Source of the DNA: Rhizophagus sp. LPA8_4_AMF
Lineage: Eukaryota > Glomeromycota > Glomeromycetes > Glomerales > Glomeraceae
Length of the DNA stretch: 27,183 bases
Reading direction: 5' to 3'
Assembly: GCA_021464525.1 (NCBI GenBank)
Contig: JADRCO010000744.1
Span: forward strand, 1 to 27,183
The notes under the pieces: model-generated
Told to the model about the DNA's origin: nothing
The model's input: the letters and a program-made list of their open reading frames with translations, nothing else
Database searches by the model: none
Made by a program: the position numbers and the translations under genes
Shown here: positions 8,955-18,935 of the stretch, in pieces
How positions within the stretch are numbered: position 1 is the first letter of the stretch
Layout of the letters: each line of letters opens with the position of its first letter

Positions 8955-10110
8955 AATGTATTTATTTATAATTAGTAGTTTATAAAGATGAAAGGCTTTA
9001 TGATGAATTTGGATCATATAAAATTTGAATTATAAACAAGGAAGTGAAAATTAATCCCAAGAAGAAAAGAAAATATACAAGAGAAGGTTACGTAGTTCCG
9101 TGATTCATGAATATCGTAATTATAGCGTTTAAGGCACGCTCTGCTCAACCAAATCTCTCAGTACTTATAGCCCTCTAAAGTGACAAGATCCTCTAAGATA
9201 ACGCCTAAGAGTTTTCGGGAAATACTTGAGAATGAGGGAGAATATGTATTTTATTTAGTATATATATTGCATTTTTATATTACACATCATATAAATTATT
9301 TATTTATTTTTTTTTAAATAAAATATAATTTACTTACTAATTATCCTTGCTTTGTATTTTGAACAAAAATAGTAATAAAAGCATACTATATTGTAATATA
9401 AGTTCATTTAAATTAACATAATGCTTATTTTATATCTTCTCTATGAAAAAAAATACAGTATGTTTGCAATTTAAGATTCAAATTTTAACAAAACATTAGT
9501 AGTGGATTAATCAACTACAACATATATTAAAACTGTTAATAGGTAAAATTTATCATTTTGATTTTAATTTTTCTTTATTTAATCCTAATGATTAATTCTT
9601 AGTTATATAAGAATTTTCTACTGTATAGAGAAACCTTTGACTAGTGGTGTCAAGCAGGTTATAATCTTTAAAACTTTTTCATTGGTTTTAATATTTATAA
9701 AGAAAGCAAATTAAAGTACCATTTAATATAAAATATTTATTATTTCTCAAGATACAGTACAATTTATAAATACTGTAAGTATCTTATAATATATAAACAC
9801 AAAGATAACTTAATGACTGGATAAAGATTTTTGGTAAATTATTCTCATTCTACACCTCCACTCTCCAGATTCTTTTATATTTGGCTGTAAAATAATTATT
9901 TTATTAGTCTAAATTTTGCGAAATCCAGACACCTAATACCTACCCATGCAGTATTCTTATAATTATAATTTTTTGGCGGAAATATTTCACCAAAATTTTC
10001 TAATAATGACAAACAATTAAAATATAACTTTTTCAACACTATTTTAGTTCTAATATTTAATTTGTCGTTTTATTATCCAATAACAAGTTATGATCTACAT
10101 GCTGACAATC

Positions 10111-10118
10111 TGACGTCA
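10111..10118. promoter_or_regulatory. Perfect CRE palindrome TGACGTCA
   Basis: TGACGTCA is the canonical CREB/ATF-type bZIP binding site. It is the only full CRE I found in the window and lies about 2.1 kb upstream of a CREB/ATF-like bZIP gene. Distance makes a direct promoter role uncertain, and no other gene is close. Confidence 0.4.
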
Positions 10119-10947
10119 TGGTTTGCATAATTATTATGGACATTCGAGTTACAAACCTAAGTCTCAATCCTAATTTCGACTAAAATATAAGTAAAATACG
10201 TAAGTTGTAAGTAAATGTGATGTTATCGTCACAGTTGACAACATGGGTTGCAAGTTGTGCAATCTTAGCTAATCGATACTTCCCAAGCATAACCAGATTC
10301 ATTAGTTTTCTAAATTATTTGATAATTAATACTTGATTCACCCGATTTAATTAATAGTTTCAATTCTCTTGCGACTATTTGGCAAATCAAAATAACATTT
10401 ATTTCCACTTTTGATTGAATTTTCTAAATGTTCTAAGGTTGAAAATCTTTACAAAATAATAATATGTTCAACTTACTTTGCAACTCTATCGAAAAACTTT
10501 CATACTACTCAGTTGTCAAAGGATTTTTTTTTTTTCTTTTTCACGTGTAATAGTTAATCACTTAAATTCAATATTATTTAATGTCTATCGCCTTAACCAA
10601 TAAATTAAGTAGATAAACATCTGTCCCAGTTATCTTGAATAGTAGGACGACACCTATAATAATAGATCTATACGGATCCCACTATTGACCTTTGAAAATA
10701 TTATCTATGCAACTGTCTATTAATCATGTAAACAGCATACTGTATTTTAATATAATCTCCATTACATCGAACTTTCCTTTACCCATTATAAAAAAACCTC
10801 AAATCTTGTTAAGTTGCTTTACAACCATATAATTTCTTTTCATCTTTACCATAAAATTATCTATGTTATTGTAATTTGGATTTTTTTGCTAAATCTTGTT
10901 CTAATGAAATATCTGTCGTCGTTTCTTAAAAAAATTTTTTTTTCCAG

Positions 10948-11045
10948 TTAACAAAGCCAAAGATTTAATACTAAGCTTCATGAAAAGAAAATTAGATATA
11001 TTCCATAATGTTCAAATGACATGGTACAAGGATATTACCATAAAA
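10948..11045 (+). other. Exon-like block with good splice sites, gene not identified
   Basis: A pyrimidine tract ending TTTTTTTTTCCAG precedes 98 bp of open frame (VNKAKDLILSFMKRK, then DIFHNVQMTWYKDITIK) followed by a consensus donor GTAAGT at 11046. If unspliced, the frame stays open to TAA at 11136-11138; from its first ATG (10980) it gives 52 residues. I found no partner exon. It may be an isolated relic exon or a chance match. Confidence 0.25.
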
Positions 11046-11843
11046 GTAAGTGTAAATTGTTATCAATTCAGAAAGTGTGTATTTATTGCCCGTCATTTCG
11101 GAGATAGGTGCAATAATTACTGGTCATTCGGGAATTAAAAAAAAACTTGTGCTTTTACAATCAATGGTGAAAAATTTATCAGATCGAAAGAATTTGCCAT
11201 CAGAGATTTCCGTCATATCAAAAAAATTTATTTGATTTCATAATCAACGCAAGTAAATATTATAAATTTGGATATTAATATAGTTATTTGATACATAAAA
11301 ATACTTTTGTATATTTTCAAATATTATCGCAATGACTTCTAAGACTAAACCCAATAACTTTATTGTTCAATAAAAGTTGCTCTCTTCAATAAATTCGCAT
11401 CTCAACTTTCCATTAATTAACAATTTTAATTAACATTTTACATTTTGAATCGCGGATCCATGGCCAAATTCTTTTTGTAATTGTTCGGAGCGAAGCGCCT
11501 GGAGACGAAAATGTAAAATTTGTTTATCCCATGCGAAACGTTCTTCCACAAAAATCACCACCATTTCCTTTTTTGAATAATCTCCACGCGCACATTCGTG
11601 TTATTTCCTTTTGAACCCCTGAAATAACTTTACAAATTGCGGGTCACATGCATACTGCGGTCTTCAGTTGCGACGGACTTTTAACGGTTTCCGTTTTCCT
11701 AGTTTCTTTTTTTTTGTCTGAACTCTCCGGTTACTTCCGAACTTTCCTTTTTTGGATTGATCTTTTTACAGTTCATTACATTTTCTTTCTTAAAAATTCG
11801 TACATGTGATCTTTATTTCATTAGATGCCCTATATAATTTTTA

Positions 11844-12180
11844 TTACGTCATTCCGGATACCTTCAGAAGATATATCAATATATCATGATTAGTTAGGAT
11901 TGCTGTGACTGATTCAGATTCACTACTTTCTGATCATGACGTATTAAAAAACGCGTAGTTTATAAGCTTATAAGCACATGATATCAATGATGTAAATGTG
12001 ATCCAATCGTCATTATTTATGTATTTAGTAAGGTTTCATCAGCATAATAAGTTTGATTTTACGTAATATATAATAAACAAGATTAGTAATCAATTTTTTT
12101 TTTGTATGATAAATAATTCCTTTCTCGTCTCCCTTTTGTAAAAAACAACGAGAAAGCGTATCAAGAAAAGTAAAACGTCA
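11844..12180. promoter_or_regulatory. Cluster of ACGT-core bZIP-type sites upstream of the bZIP gene
   Basis: Within 400 bp upstream of the ATG at 12245 lie TTACGTCA (11844-11851), TGACGTAT (11937-11944), the palindrome TTACGTAA (12059-12066, the Yap/Pap1-type site) and ACGTCA (12175-12180). All are ACGT-core half or full sites bound by bZIP dimers. Autoregulation is an inference. ACGT also occurs elsewhere in the window, so enrichment needs counting. Confidence 0.35.
12120..12156 (+). promoter_or_regulatory. Stem-loop in the presumed 5' leader of the bZIP gene
   Basis: CTTTCTCGT (12120-12128) pairs perfectly with ACGAGAAAG (12148-12156) across a 19-nt loop, 88 bp before the start codon. It could form in the mRNA leader if transcription starts upstream. 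Its role is unknown. Confidence 0.4.
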
Positions 12181-12244
12181 CAAAAGTCGGACAAGCCAAA
12201 AACAAAATCAAATAACAAACTTCAAAAAAAAGGCAATATCATCA

Positions 12245-13189
12245 ATGACACATCAGAGACAACATCCTGGTTATTCCGTTAATTCAATTACGTTCTATAA
12301 TCCTCCTTATAATTCTCAACAAACGACAGCTCAACAACATTTACAACAAACGGCTGTAAGTTTTTCTTCCCCACAATATGTTTCTTACGCTCCTCTTATT
12401 TCAAGTCCTTCAAGTTCAACAGTAGAAACTCCTATAGCAACAAATTTATCTCATACTGTTCATTCTACGATGCAAGCTCATCCTCCATCAACTGTTAATC
12501 TTCAACAGTTGTCCCCACAATTTTTTCATCTCTACCCTCAATTTGTAATTCCATCATTTGCGCCTATTTCAACGGATGTAAAGGTCGCTAAGGTCATTTC
12601 ATCATCATCAGATGCACCATCTTTAACTAATGTAAAGGTTGCTAAATTTCTTTCAACTGAAGTGAAGGACGTTTCATCATCATCAAATAATGTAAAGGCC
12701 GTTAATGGCGAAAATAATGTTTCAACATCATCAAATACATCATCATCAGCTATAAATAACGTTAAAGTCTTTTCATCATCATCAAATCCACTGTCTTCAA
12801 CTGACGTAAAAGACGTTAATCTCGTTTTATCTACAGATAAGAAAATCCAGCGATTGGAGAGAAATCGTCTTGCAGCTAGAGAATGTAGAGAACGTAGAAA
12901 GGCATATATTTTAAATTTAGAAAATAAGTATAGTAGATTAGAAGATGATAACTTGATTTTGAGACATCAAATTCAAGAATTAACCACTAAATTAGAATTG
13001 ATGAAATATATAAATCAAGATAATATCCGAATGGAAAATGAAATTAGGGAATTAAAAAAAATAATAATGGAACAAGCTAAAGATTGTACAAACAAATGTG
13101 TTAGTGTCATAAAAGATGATGTTGTTTTTATTGATGATCATGACTGTGCTGATGTTAGAATCGTGAAATCGGAATCAGAGGATCGTTAG
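12245..13189 (+). CDS. bZIP transcription factor, CREB/ATF-like
   Basis: A single-exon gene of 314 residues encoding a nuclear DNA-binding regulator. Residues 1-110 are rich in Gln, Ser, Pro and Thr, like an activation region. Residues 110-195 contain an irregular repeat of (T/N)(D/N)VK(V/A/D) followed by Ser runs. The bZIP domain starts near residue 200: basic region RNRLAARECRERRK, with invariant N207 and R215 in N-x7-R spacing, then a zipper with L225, L232, L239, L246 and M253 and a polar N236. The basic region closely resembles metazoan CREB (RNREAARECRRKKK; established knowledge), predicting recognition of TGACGTCA-type sites. A coiled coil continues to about residue 280, followed by an acidic tail. 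AATAAA at 13229-13234 is a likely poly(A) signal. The ATG at 12245 is the first in frame. The specific biological role is unknown. Confidence 0.85.
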   Translation: MTHQRQHPGYSVNSITFYNPPYNSQQTTAQQHLQQTAVSFSSPQYVSYAPLISSPSSSTVETPIATNLSHTVHSTMQAHPPSTVNLQQLSPQFFHLYPQFVIPSFAPISTDVKVAKVISSSSDAPSLTNVKVAKFLSTEVKDVSSSSNNVKAVNGENNVSTSSNTSSSAINNVKVFSSSSNPLSSTDVKDVNLVLSTDKKIQRLERNRLAARECRERRKAYILNLENKYSRLEDDNLILRHQIQELTTKLELMKYINQDNIRMENEIRELKKIIMEQAKDCTNKCVSVIKDDVVFIDDHDCADVRIVKSESEDR

Positions 13190-13624
13190 TTCTGTAATAC
13201 TAAAAGGTTTTACGTATTCGGCAAGGCTAATAAAACGCTTATTTTTCTGCATAATGGAATAATTAGGTTAGTTATTTTCGTATGTACCTTGTGTTTTTTT
13301 TTATCGCAGTTATTCCTAATCATCAGATTTTTTTTTTTCTTGCAGGCATTATTGTAGATATTAATTATAGTATATATTTTTTTACATTGTACAACATATA
13401 ACATATGGGAAACATTTATCATATAAATTATTTAGATCCATATTCATGCGAATTCAAAAGGATATGTCTGTTAAATGCATATTAACTGTTAATAAAATTT
13501 TCTAAATTACGTTACAACGCATATTTCACGTAAAATTCTTTATTTAAAAATTGATAAACCAAAGAAATATTGTTAATATAAATATAATATATCTATTCAT
13601 AAATAAAATCTACCAGAATTTCCT
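13190..13624. other. Intergenic region between convergent genes
   Basis: This is the shared 3' region of the bZIP gene (+) and the reductase gene (-). It holds AATAAA on the plus strand at 13229 and, for the minus strand, TTTATT at 13539-13544, both plausible poly(A) signals. No gene is seen; the minus-strand open frame at 13210-13422 is low-complexity. Confidence 0.6.
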
Positions 13625-14987
13625 TCATAAGACGTTAGGTACTTCCCCAGTTTCGATATATTTCAAAATTTCTTTATCACTAATTTTTCCATCCCAACCT
13701 TTTTTAGATTCTATCATACGATTTTCTATGATTTTAATCAAATTAAGAATTCCTCTATTATATTTCACGTCTACGCTATTTTTTTCATGTTGTACATCCT
13801 CTCCTTGATTATCCTTTCTTCTAAATCTTTCACCTAGTTTAACGATCTCACCTTGTAAAAACTCAACTTCAGTTTTTCTCGCCAATTTAAAATCATAAAT
13901 CATACTAGAGTTAAGATCTCGCTTTTTCGTAATCAAAAAATGTTCTAAAGCCAAGTTACTCACCCATTCTGGTACATAACCTAAACATTTTGCCAAATTT
14001 TTCATTAATAAATTTTCACTAAAGGTAATTTCATTTAATCTATATACATTTAACCCCTCAAATACACATTTCTTATAAATTTCTCTAAAATTATTATTTT
14101 GAATGTATTCAACATAAGATAAACCACTTAACGCGAATAATGATGTATTTAAATTAATGAGTAATTTAAAATACATCAAATCTTCTATATCGTAAGAAAT
14201 TACAGACGGTAATTCATTTTGTTCAAGTATTTTTTGAAAGCGTAAAGTATCCGGAGTAGATTCTAATACTATAAATCCTGAAGATGATGATTGTTGGATA
14301 AAGTGACATGAGGAATCAGGTTTATGAGTTACAGTCATGTCGTTTAATAAACCCCTTATAATTGTAGTATTCGGTAAAAATTGTTTAATTATTTCAGCAT
14401 TATGAAGGCTGTTTTGAATGGAAACAATCTGTATTAAACGATAAAAGAAAGAAAGAAAGAAAGAAAGAAGAAATACGTAAGTGTACTTATAAAAGAAAAA
14501 AAAAAGAATACAATATTTGAAACGAGAAAATAATTTCATTTACCGTAGTTTTACCATCCAAATCCTTTAATTCATTAAATACATCAAAAATTTGACTGGA
14601 TTTTAATGTTACGATGACATAATCAGGATTAAATTTAATTAATTCTTTTAAATCAGTTTCATAAATAATTTCGTCCCTTAAAATAACAATTTTGTCTTCG
14701 CATTCATCTTTTTCGTATTCATCTTTTTCGTCTCCAGCGTAAATCTCATCATTATCTTTTAATAGATAATTATTTTCTTTAACGGTATCAATATCTATAA
14801 AATTATTTAATTTAGTTAACGTCAATTTTTTGGATAAATTTAGTTCATCCAAAAGTCTTTGGCGTCCGACACAAAGGATTTTATTGTTATTATATGGATT
14901 ATGAAATGCGTGATGATTGTTATGAATTAGATGAGATGCGATATAAAATCCTACATTTCCGCATCCCAATACCGCAATTGCTACCAT
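13625..14987 (-). CDS. Ketopantoate-reductase-like (PanE/ApbA family) protein, two exons
   Basis: Exon 1 (14987-14544, 148 codons) and exon 2 (14428-13625) join in phase 0 across a 115-bp intron (ACG/GTAAAT ... AATACAG/ATT), giving 415 residues. Exon 1 is a Rossmann NAD(P)-binding domain with GCGNVG at residues 8-13 and VIVTLKSSQ; it contains an acidic insertion (GDEKDEYEKDE) not usual in the family. The junction restores KTTIVSIQNSLHNAE, matching the family's SLQNG region. Exon 2 has FKLLINLNTSLFALSGLS (the catalytic Lys-Asn helix) and SSMIYDFKLARKTEVEFLQG, the C-terminal signature with the substrate-binding Ser and Glu. Members reduce 2-dehydropantoate to pantoate with NADPH in pantothenate and CoA synthesis. 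At 415 residues it is longer than bacterial PanE (about 300), so another substrate is possible. Confidence 0.8.
14444..14471. repeat. AAAG microsatellite inside the reductase intron
   Basis: About six copies of AAAG on the plus strand. On the transcribed (minus) strand this is CTTT, forming a pyrimidine tract just upstream of the intron acceptor at 14429-14431, so its length could influence splicing. Confidence 0.7.
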
Positions 14988-15622
14988 TTTCTAGAAAAAA
15001 AAAATTTTTTTTTTTTTTTTTTTTGGAAAAAAAAAAAAAAGTAGCGAAAAAAAGGAAGATAATCAATGAAAGAGATGAAACAAAAAAATATATAAAGAAT
15101 TTTCCGCCGAATTAATAATGACACAGATTTTTGTTGGTAGTACAATGATTTTTTCATATGATAGAAGCTGTTAATTTCATTTAATGCATAAATATATTGC
15201 AGCATGTATACAATTGGGGAAGATTAACAAATAAAATGTATTTTTTTATAGTTTAAGTTTGCATGATCAACTTTATTAATCGGAAGAGATTTACATTAAA
15301 AAAAAACGACGATATCTACGATATCTTGATATAAAAATAATTTAACCTTACACCCGATTTATAAAAGGATGTGAATTTTTATGCGGAGAAATTATAATTC
15401 TTTCCAATAAAAATAATTTCCTTTTCTAAAGTCCCCGTTGAAGCATTATGTGTTTGTTACATTACTGTTTGTATCACATGATTCATTTTATTGTTTGTTA
15501 CATCCAAATCCAATCAATTTACTTGTTCGGATATATATGAAATAATTCCGATACTTTGTAACTCAGTCTTTTTTTCTTTTTTTCTTTCCTAAATCGGTTT
15601 CTTTCTTTTTTTTCCGGTCCAC

Positions 15623-15658
<36 letters not shown>

Positions 15659-15811
15659 AATAAATGAAAAAAAATAAATTCTTTCCTCTTCTTTAATTTT
15701 ATTTATCTATTTTTTTTTTATTACATGTTCATAGATCATAAAAACAGAAAGTTCTATTTTCAAAAATTAATCCAACAAAAAAAAAACTTTCTTAAAAGAA
15801 AATATATAATA
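14988..15811. other. Divergent promoter region with homopolymer tracts
   Basis: Shared upstream region of the reductase (-) and phosphatase (+) genes. It contains an A10-T20-GG-A14 block at 14995-15040, pyrimidine-rich tracts at about 15565-15615, an A29 run at 15623-15651 and a CCAAT motif at 15510-15514. Long poly(dA:dT) tracts disfavour nucleosomes in fungal promoters (established knowledge). No TATA box can be singled out in such AT-rich DNA. Confidence 0.5.
14995..15040. repeat. A10-T20-GG-A14 homopolymer block
   Basis: Adjacent A, T and A runs beginning 8 bp upstream of the reductase start codon. The T run can pair with either A run, so alternative hairpins are possible. Exact run lengths may be unreliable in assemblies. 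Confidence 0.7.
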
Positions 15812-16798
15812 ATGTCGGAAGAACATCTACCAAATATTCCGCTCTTCCTATCGGATGCACAAAATTTGGAACAAGAAACATTATCAAATAAATTTCATAA
15901 ATTAAGTCAGGCGGAAATAGAAAGAATCAATCATTATAATGAACCATCTAGCCCGTTTAGTGCAAAAACCGCAATTAGTAAAATTTCAATGAAATTCAAT
16001 AGATATTCAGATATCATACCATTTGATCGTAATCGTATTAAGGTGCATAGTAAGCGTAGTGGTAATAATACCGATTATATTAATGCAAGTTATATTGAAG
16101 CACCACAAAAATTACGTAGATACATAGCAACTCAAGGTCCATTGGAGAATACTTTTGAGGATTTTTGGTGTATGATTTGGGAGCAACGTAGTCGTGTTAT
16201 TGTGATGTTAACCAAAGAAAATGAAAAGGGTAGAGTTAAATGTTCTAAATATTGGCCAGATTTAAATGGTAACCCGATGATTTTTCAAGAATTAGGACTC
16301 AAAGTTGAAATGGAATCTGAAGAATTAGAACCAAGTTCTTCTAGCTTGATTCGTACGTTCCGTTTAGAGAAGTCCAACTCTCATGTAAGCGTTATTAATG
16401 CTTCTCAAGGGATCATGGGAGATAATGTCGATACTAGAAAAGTAACACAATTACATTTTGTTGGATGGCCTGATCATGGAGTACCAGATTCACCTGAAAT
16501 GATATTAAATTTAATTGGCAAAACAAATGAATTTCAACAAAAGTATCAAAGTGATTCATGTAATGAGGAGATTGGACCTCCTATTATTCATTGTAGTGCG
16601 GGATGTGGTAGAACTGGTACATTTTGTACTATTGATAGCTGTCTGGCTATGTTACCGCTTTCTGGAGATGATCCTACTGATCTAATTGAATATCTTGTGA
16701 ATTATTTTAGAGAACAACGTAGAACTATGGTTCAAACTCTTGGACAATTTCAATATTGTTATTTGGCTGTTCTTAGTAAACTTGTTACAAGTAAGTAA
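15812..16798 (+). CDS. Classical protein tyrosine phosphatase
   Basis: A single-exon gene of 328 residues, essentially one PTP catalytic domain. Visible hallmarks: FNRYSDIIPFDRNRIKV, the phosphotyrosine-recognition segment DYINASYI, YIATQGP, DFWCMIWEQ, the WPD loop (W219-P220-D221, general acid), the signature HCSAGCGRTG with nucleophile C261 and R267, and the Q loop with Q308 and Q312. All catalytic residues are present, so it should dephosphorylate phosphotyrosine in cytosolic or nuclear substrates. In size and domain-only layout it resembles yeast Ptp1 and the catalytic part of fission-yeast Pyp phosphatases, which act on MAP kinases. The start at 15812 (MSEEHLPNIPL) is preferred to the in-frame ATG at 15725, whose extension is Lys/Phe/Asn-rich like the AT-rich leader. 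The gene ends at TAA within ACAAGTAAGTAATG, which includes a GTAAGT donor-like string, so a further exon cannot be excluded. AATAAA lies at 16834-16839. Confidence 0.9.
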   Translation: MSEEHLPNIPLFLSDAQNLEQETLSNKFHKLSQAEIERINHYNEPSSPFSAKTAISKISMKFNRYSDIIPFDRNRIKVHSKRSGNNTDYINASYIEAPQKLRRYIATQGPLENTFEDFWCMIWEQRSRVIVMLTKENEKGRVKCSKYWPDLNGNPMIFQELGLKVEMESEELEPSSSSLIRTFRLEKSNSHVSVINASQGIMGDNVDTRKVTQLHFVGWPDHGVPDSPEMILNLIGKTNEFQQKYQSDSCNEEIGPPIIHCSAGCGRTGTFCTIDSCLAMLPLSGDDPTDLIEYLVNYFREQRRTMVQTLGQFQYCYLAVLSKLVTSK

Positions 16799-17183
16799 TG
16801 AAGTGAAAGGATAATGGTTGAAAATTTTGGGGGAATAAAATAATATTTGAGCGTGGGAAGAGAAAGAACTTATTTGTCTACTTATTAATGTTTATTTAAA
16901 TTTTTTTTTTTTTTTATTCATGAAATGTATTAAGTATAATTCAAGAAAAAAAATAAAATAAAATAAAGAATTTTGGCCATTAAATTATGTCACGTAATTC
17001 TATGGTGTTTAGATATATAAGTTATATAATAATCGTTTTAACTAAACTACTAGTATTTGTTTTTTTATTAGCATCAGCGAATCAAGATATTATTATTAAT
17101 TTAAAATGATAAAGTCTACGCTGGATAAATGCAAATGATGAGTCGTCAAAGATATCGATAAACTAAAGCTGTCTGTACCAATA

Positions 17184-17382
17184 CCCTGTAAAAAATGTTG
17201 ATCCATGTTTATATTTCCATGTTTTTTCCGTGAATGTATCATTTTCACGGAGTTTATAGCCTTAAATCATGGAAATTTTCATCACTCCAATTCGGATATC
17301 CGTGAATGTATCATTTTTACGGAATTTTTACGAAAGCATCGGAGAAATAATGGAAATATTCGGCTAAAAATTTTTTATAGGG
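17184..17382 (+). mobile_element. MITE, CCCTGTAAAAAA family (copy 2)
   Basis: Terminal inverted repeats CCCTGTAAAAAAT (17184-17196) and ATTTTTTATAGGG (17370-17382) match at 12 of 13 positions. The flanking trinucleotide ATA is repeated on both sides (17181-17183, 17383-17385). It contains a direct repeat of CCGTGAATGTATCATTTT at about 17228 and 17301, followed by CACGGA or TACGGA. Its left 50 bp is clearly homologous to the copy at 1186-1377. There is no coding capacity; the open frame at 17205-17402 is incidental. Confidence 0.7.
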
Positions 17383-17488
17383 ATATAGTCATCCAATTGT
17401 AATCTGTGATGACGTGATCAAACAGTTGCAATAAGATCGTATCTAAGAGTATATCCAAAATTGGGTATCGGGATTTTTCGTCGATATC

Positions 17489-17913
17489 CATTTCACTGAA
17501 ACCATCTCGCCGAAGCTAAGACATTTTACCGAATGAACATTTCGCTGAATGGGTATTTTGCATTTGGTTATTTTATTGTTTTTATACTAAATAGTACATA
17601 AAGAAATCTTTTCTAGAAAAATTTTTGAATTTAGATGATTTTTGTTAAATTTATCTCGTTGTCTATAATACATTAATCTTTTTTTTTACTTACTTTTTCG
17701 GGAATAAATGTTTTCAGGAAAATAAAGTTATTTATTTATTGTTTTCAATTAATATCACTTACTTGAAAGTTAAAGTGATAAATAATATTCCGGAGAAAAA
17801 GTTATCTAAAAATAATTTATTTTCTATTTTCATTGCGCGATGAATATTTTTTATAAAAAATTTTAATCGCTACCATTTTCGCCTGGCTTCGGCGAGATGG
17901 TTTCGGTGAAATG
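17489..17913. mobile_element. 425-bp foldback-like element with nested inverted repeats
   Basis: Outer arms 17489-17516 and 17886-17913 are 28-bp reverse complements with one mismatch (CATTTCAC at the tip, CTCGCCGAAGC inside). A second pair lies inside (17692-17706 with 17786-17802, ACTTTTTC...GGAATA) and an innermost hairpin at about 17752-17780 (TATCACTT/AAGTGATA type). The left subterminal region repeats an ATTTCxCxGAA motif three times. No coding capacity and no clear target duplication. It is best described as a foldback element or a MITE of unknown superfamily. Confidence 0.6.
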
Positions 17914-18625
17914 AATTTCGTGAAATGTTCCGTAACCATCCAATCGTATGATGCTAAAAGAAAGTTGCCTGTTGGTAAATAAAGCACCATCGATCAGCGA
18001 AAAAATTATAATAATCACAAATAAAAGTAATTTTCTAACGTGAGATCATATGTCTTCAACCATCGATTTTTCTAGTTAGTTGCTTTAACTATCACCTTTT
18101 TATAGATGATTCGAATCTGAAATCTGATAGTCCATATATATAAACATTTTATCCCTCAAAAATACATCATAAATTTTCAATAACCAGATGGGGATAGAGC
18201 ATCTATCTTCCCACAAGAAAAAAAAATTGGATTATTAAAAGCAAGGATTGCGTTGTTATTTTTTATGGTAGTTGCGTGCTCCTTTGGGAATTTCGATGGG
18301 TTTACGTTTTGAAACTAATTAATCATTTATTTCCTTTAGAATATTATGAAAGTCATGTACACATAGAGCAATTACTTTACATTGTCATCATTGTCCGGAG
18401 CGTAGCGAAGGAAATTTCTATTGTTATGCACTAGACGATTTTATAGTTAACCCATGTAATATTCCTTCCTTCCATCCACCTACGACATTCTTATTCACTC
18501 TTTTTTTGATTATATACTTCCTTTTTTGTAACACTGATAATCAATAATTGGTTTATTTATTTATTTTAACCCACGTCGTTATTTTTTGACATAATTGCCC
18601 CATAATCAGTGTTCCATAATTATAT

Positions 18626-18703
18626 ATTATTGGATGATTATAGTCTAATAGCAGCACGTAGTACCGCATTAGACTATTATATAGTTTAAAATCATCCAAT
18701 AAT
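18626..18703. repeat. Palindromic element, 78 bp
   Basis: ATTATTGGATGAT (18626-18638) and ATCATCCAATAAT (18691-18703) are perfect reverse complements. Inside, TAGTCTAAT pairs with ATTAGACTA. A further ATCCAATAATTTTATTA string at about 18755 resembles one arm. It is likely a very short MITE or the remnant of one. Confidence 0.55.
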
Positions 18704-18896
18704 AATATTATCGGTTTGACGGGTGCAATTTTTATAATAAACTCCCGCTATTATCCAATAATTTTATTATACTAATACATAGACTAAATATGGAATTTTG
18801 TATAATAAAAAAAGTATTACTAAATTTAATAATAAAAATTATTAGTTACTATAAGAGAACGTTTAATTAGAATATCAGTTAAATTAATCGATTTTT

Positions 18897-18935
18897 GAGG
18901 TACCTTAACCGATTAACCTTAATCGGTTCAACCTC
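18897..18935. repeat. Two-step hairpin around AACCGATTAA
   Basis: AACCGATTAA (18907-18916) pairs perfectly with TTAATCGGTT (18919-18928) with only 2 nt between; GAGGT (18897-18901) also pairs with ACCTC (18931-18935). A protein-binding palindrome or cruciform is possible; no adjacent gene is seen. Confidence 0.5.

Larger units (their letters stand above)
8955..12244. other. Long intergenic region, including the bZIP promoter
   Basis: No gene is certain in these 3.3 kb. Most is AT-rich and featureless. Notable items, listed separately, are a perfect CRE palindrome at 10111, an exon-like block at 10948-11045, ACGT-core sites at 11844-12180 and a stem-loop at 12120-12156. A GC-richer stretch at 11450-11770 carries a GGAGCGAAGCGCC string. 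Confidence 0.6.

Noticed and set aside
16790..16800. GTAAGT at the end of the phosphatase frame as a splice donor
   Set aside because: The PTP domain is already complete and no downstream exon is visible; kept only as a caution.
18531..18613. Inverted pair AACACTGATAAT / ATAATCAGTGTT
   Set aside because: The arms are only 12 bp with a mismatch and an unrelated 60-bp interior, so they are too weak to call an element.
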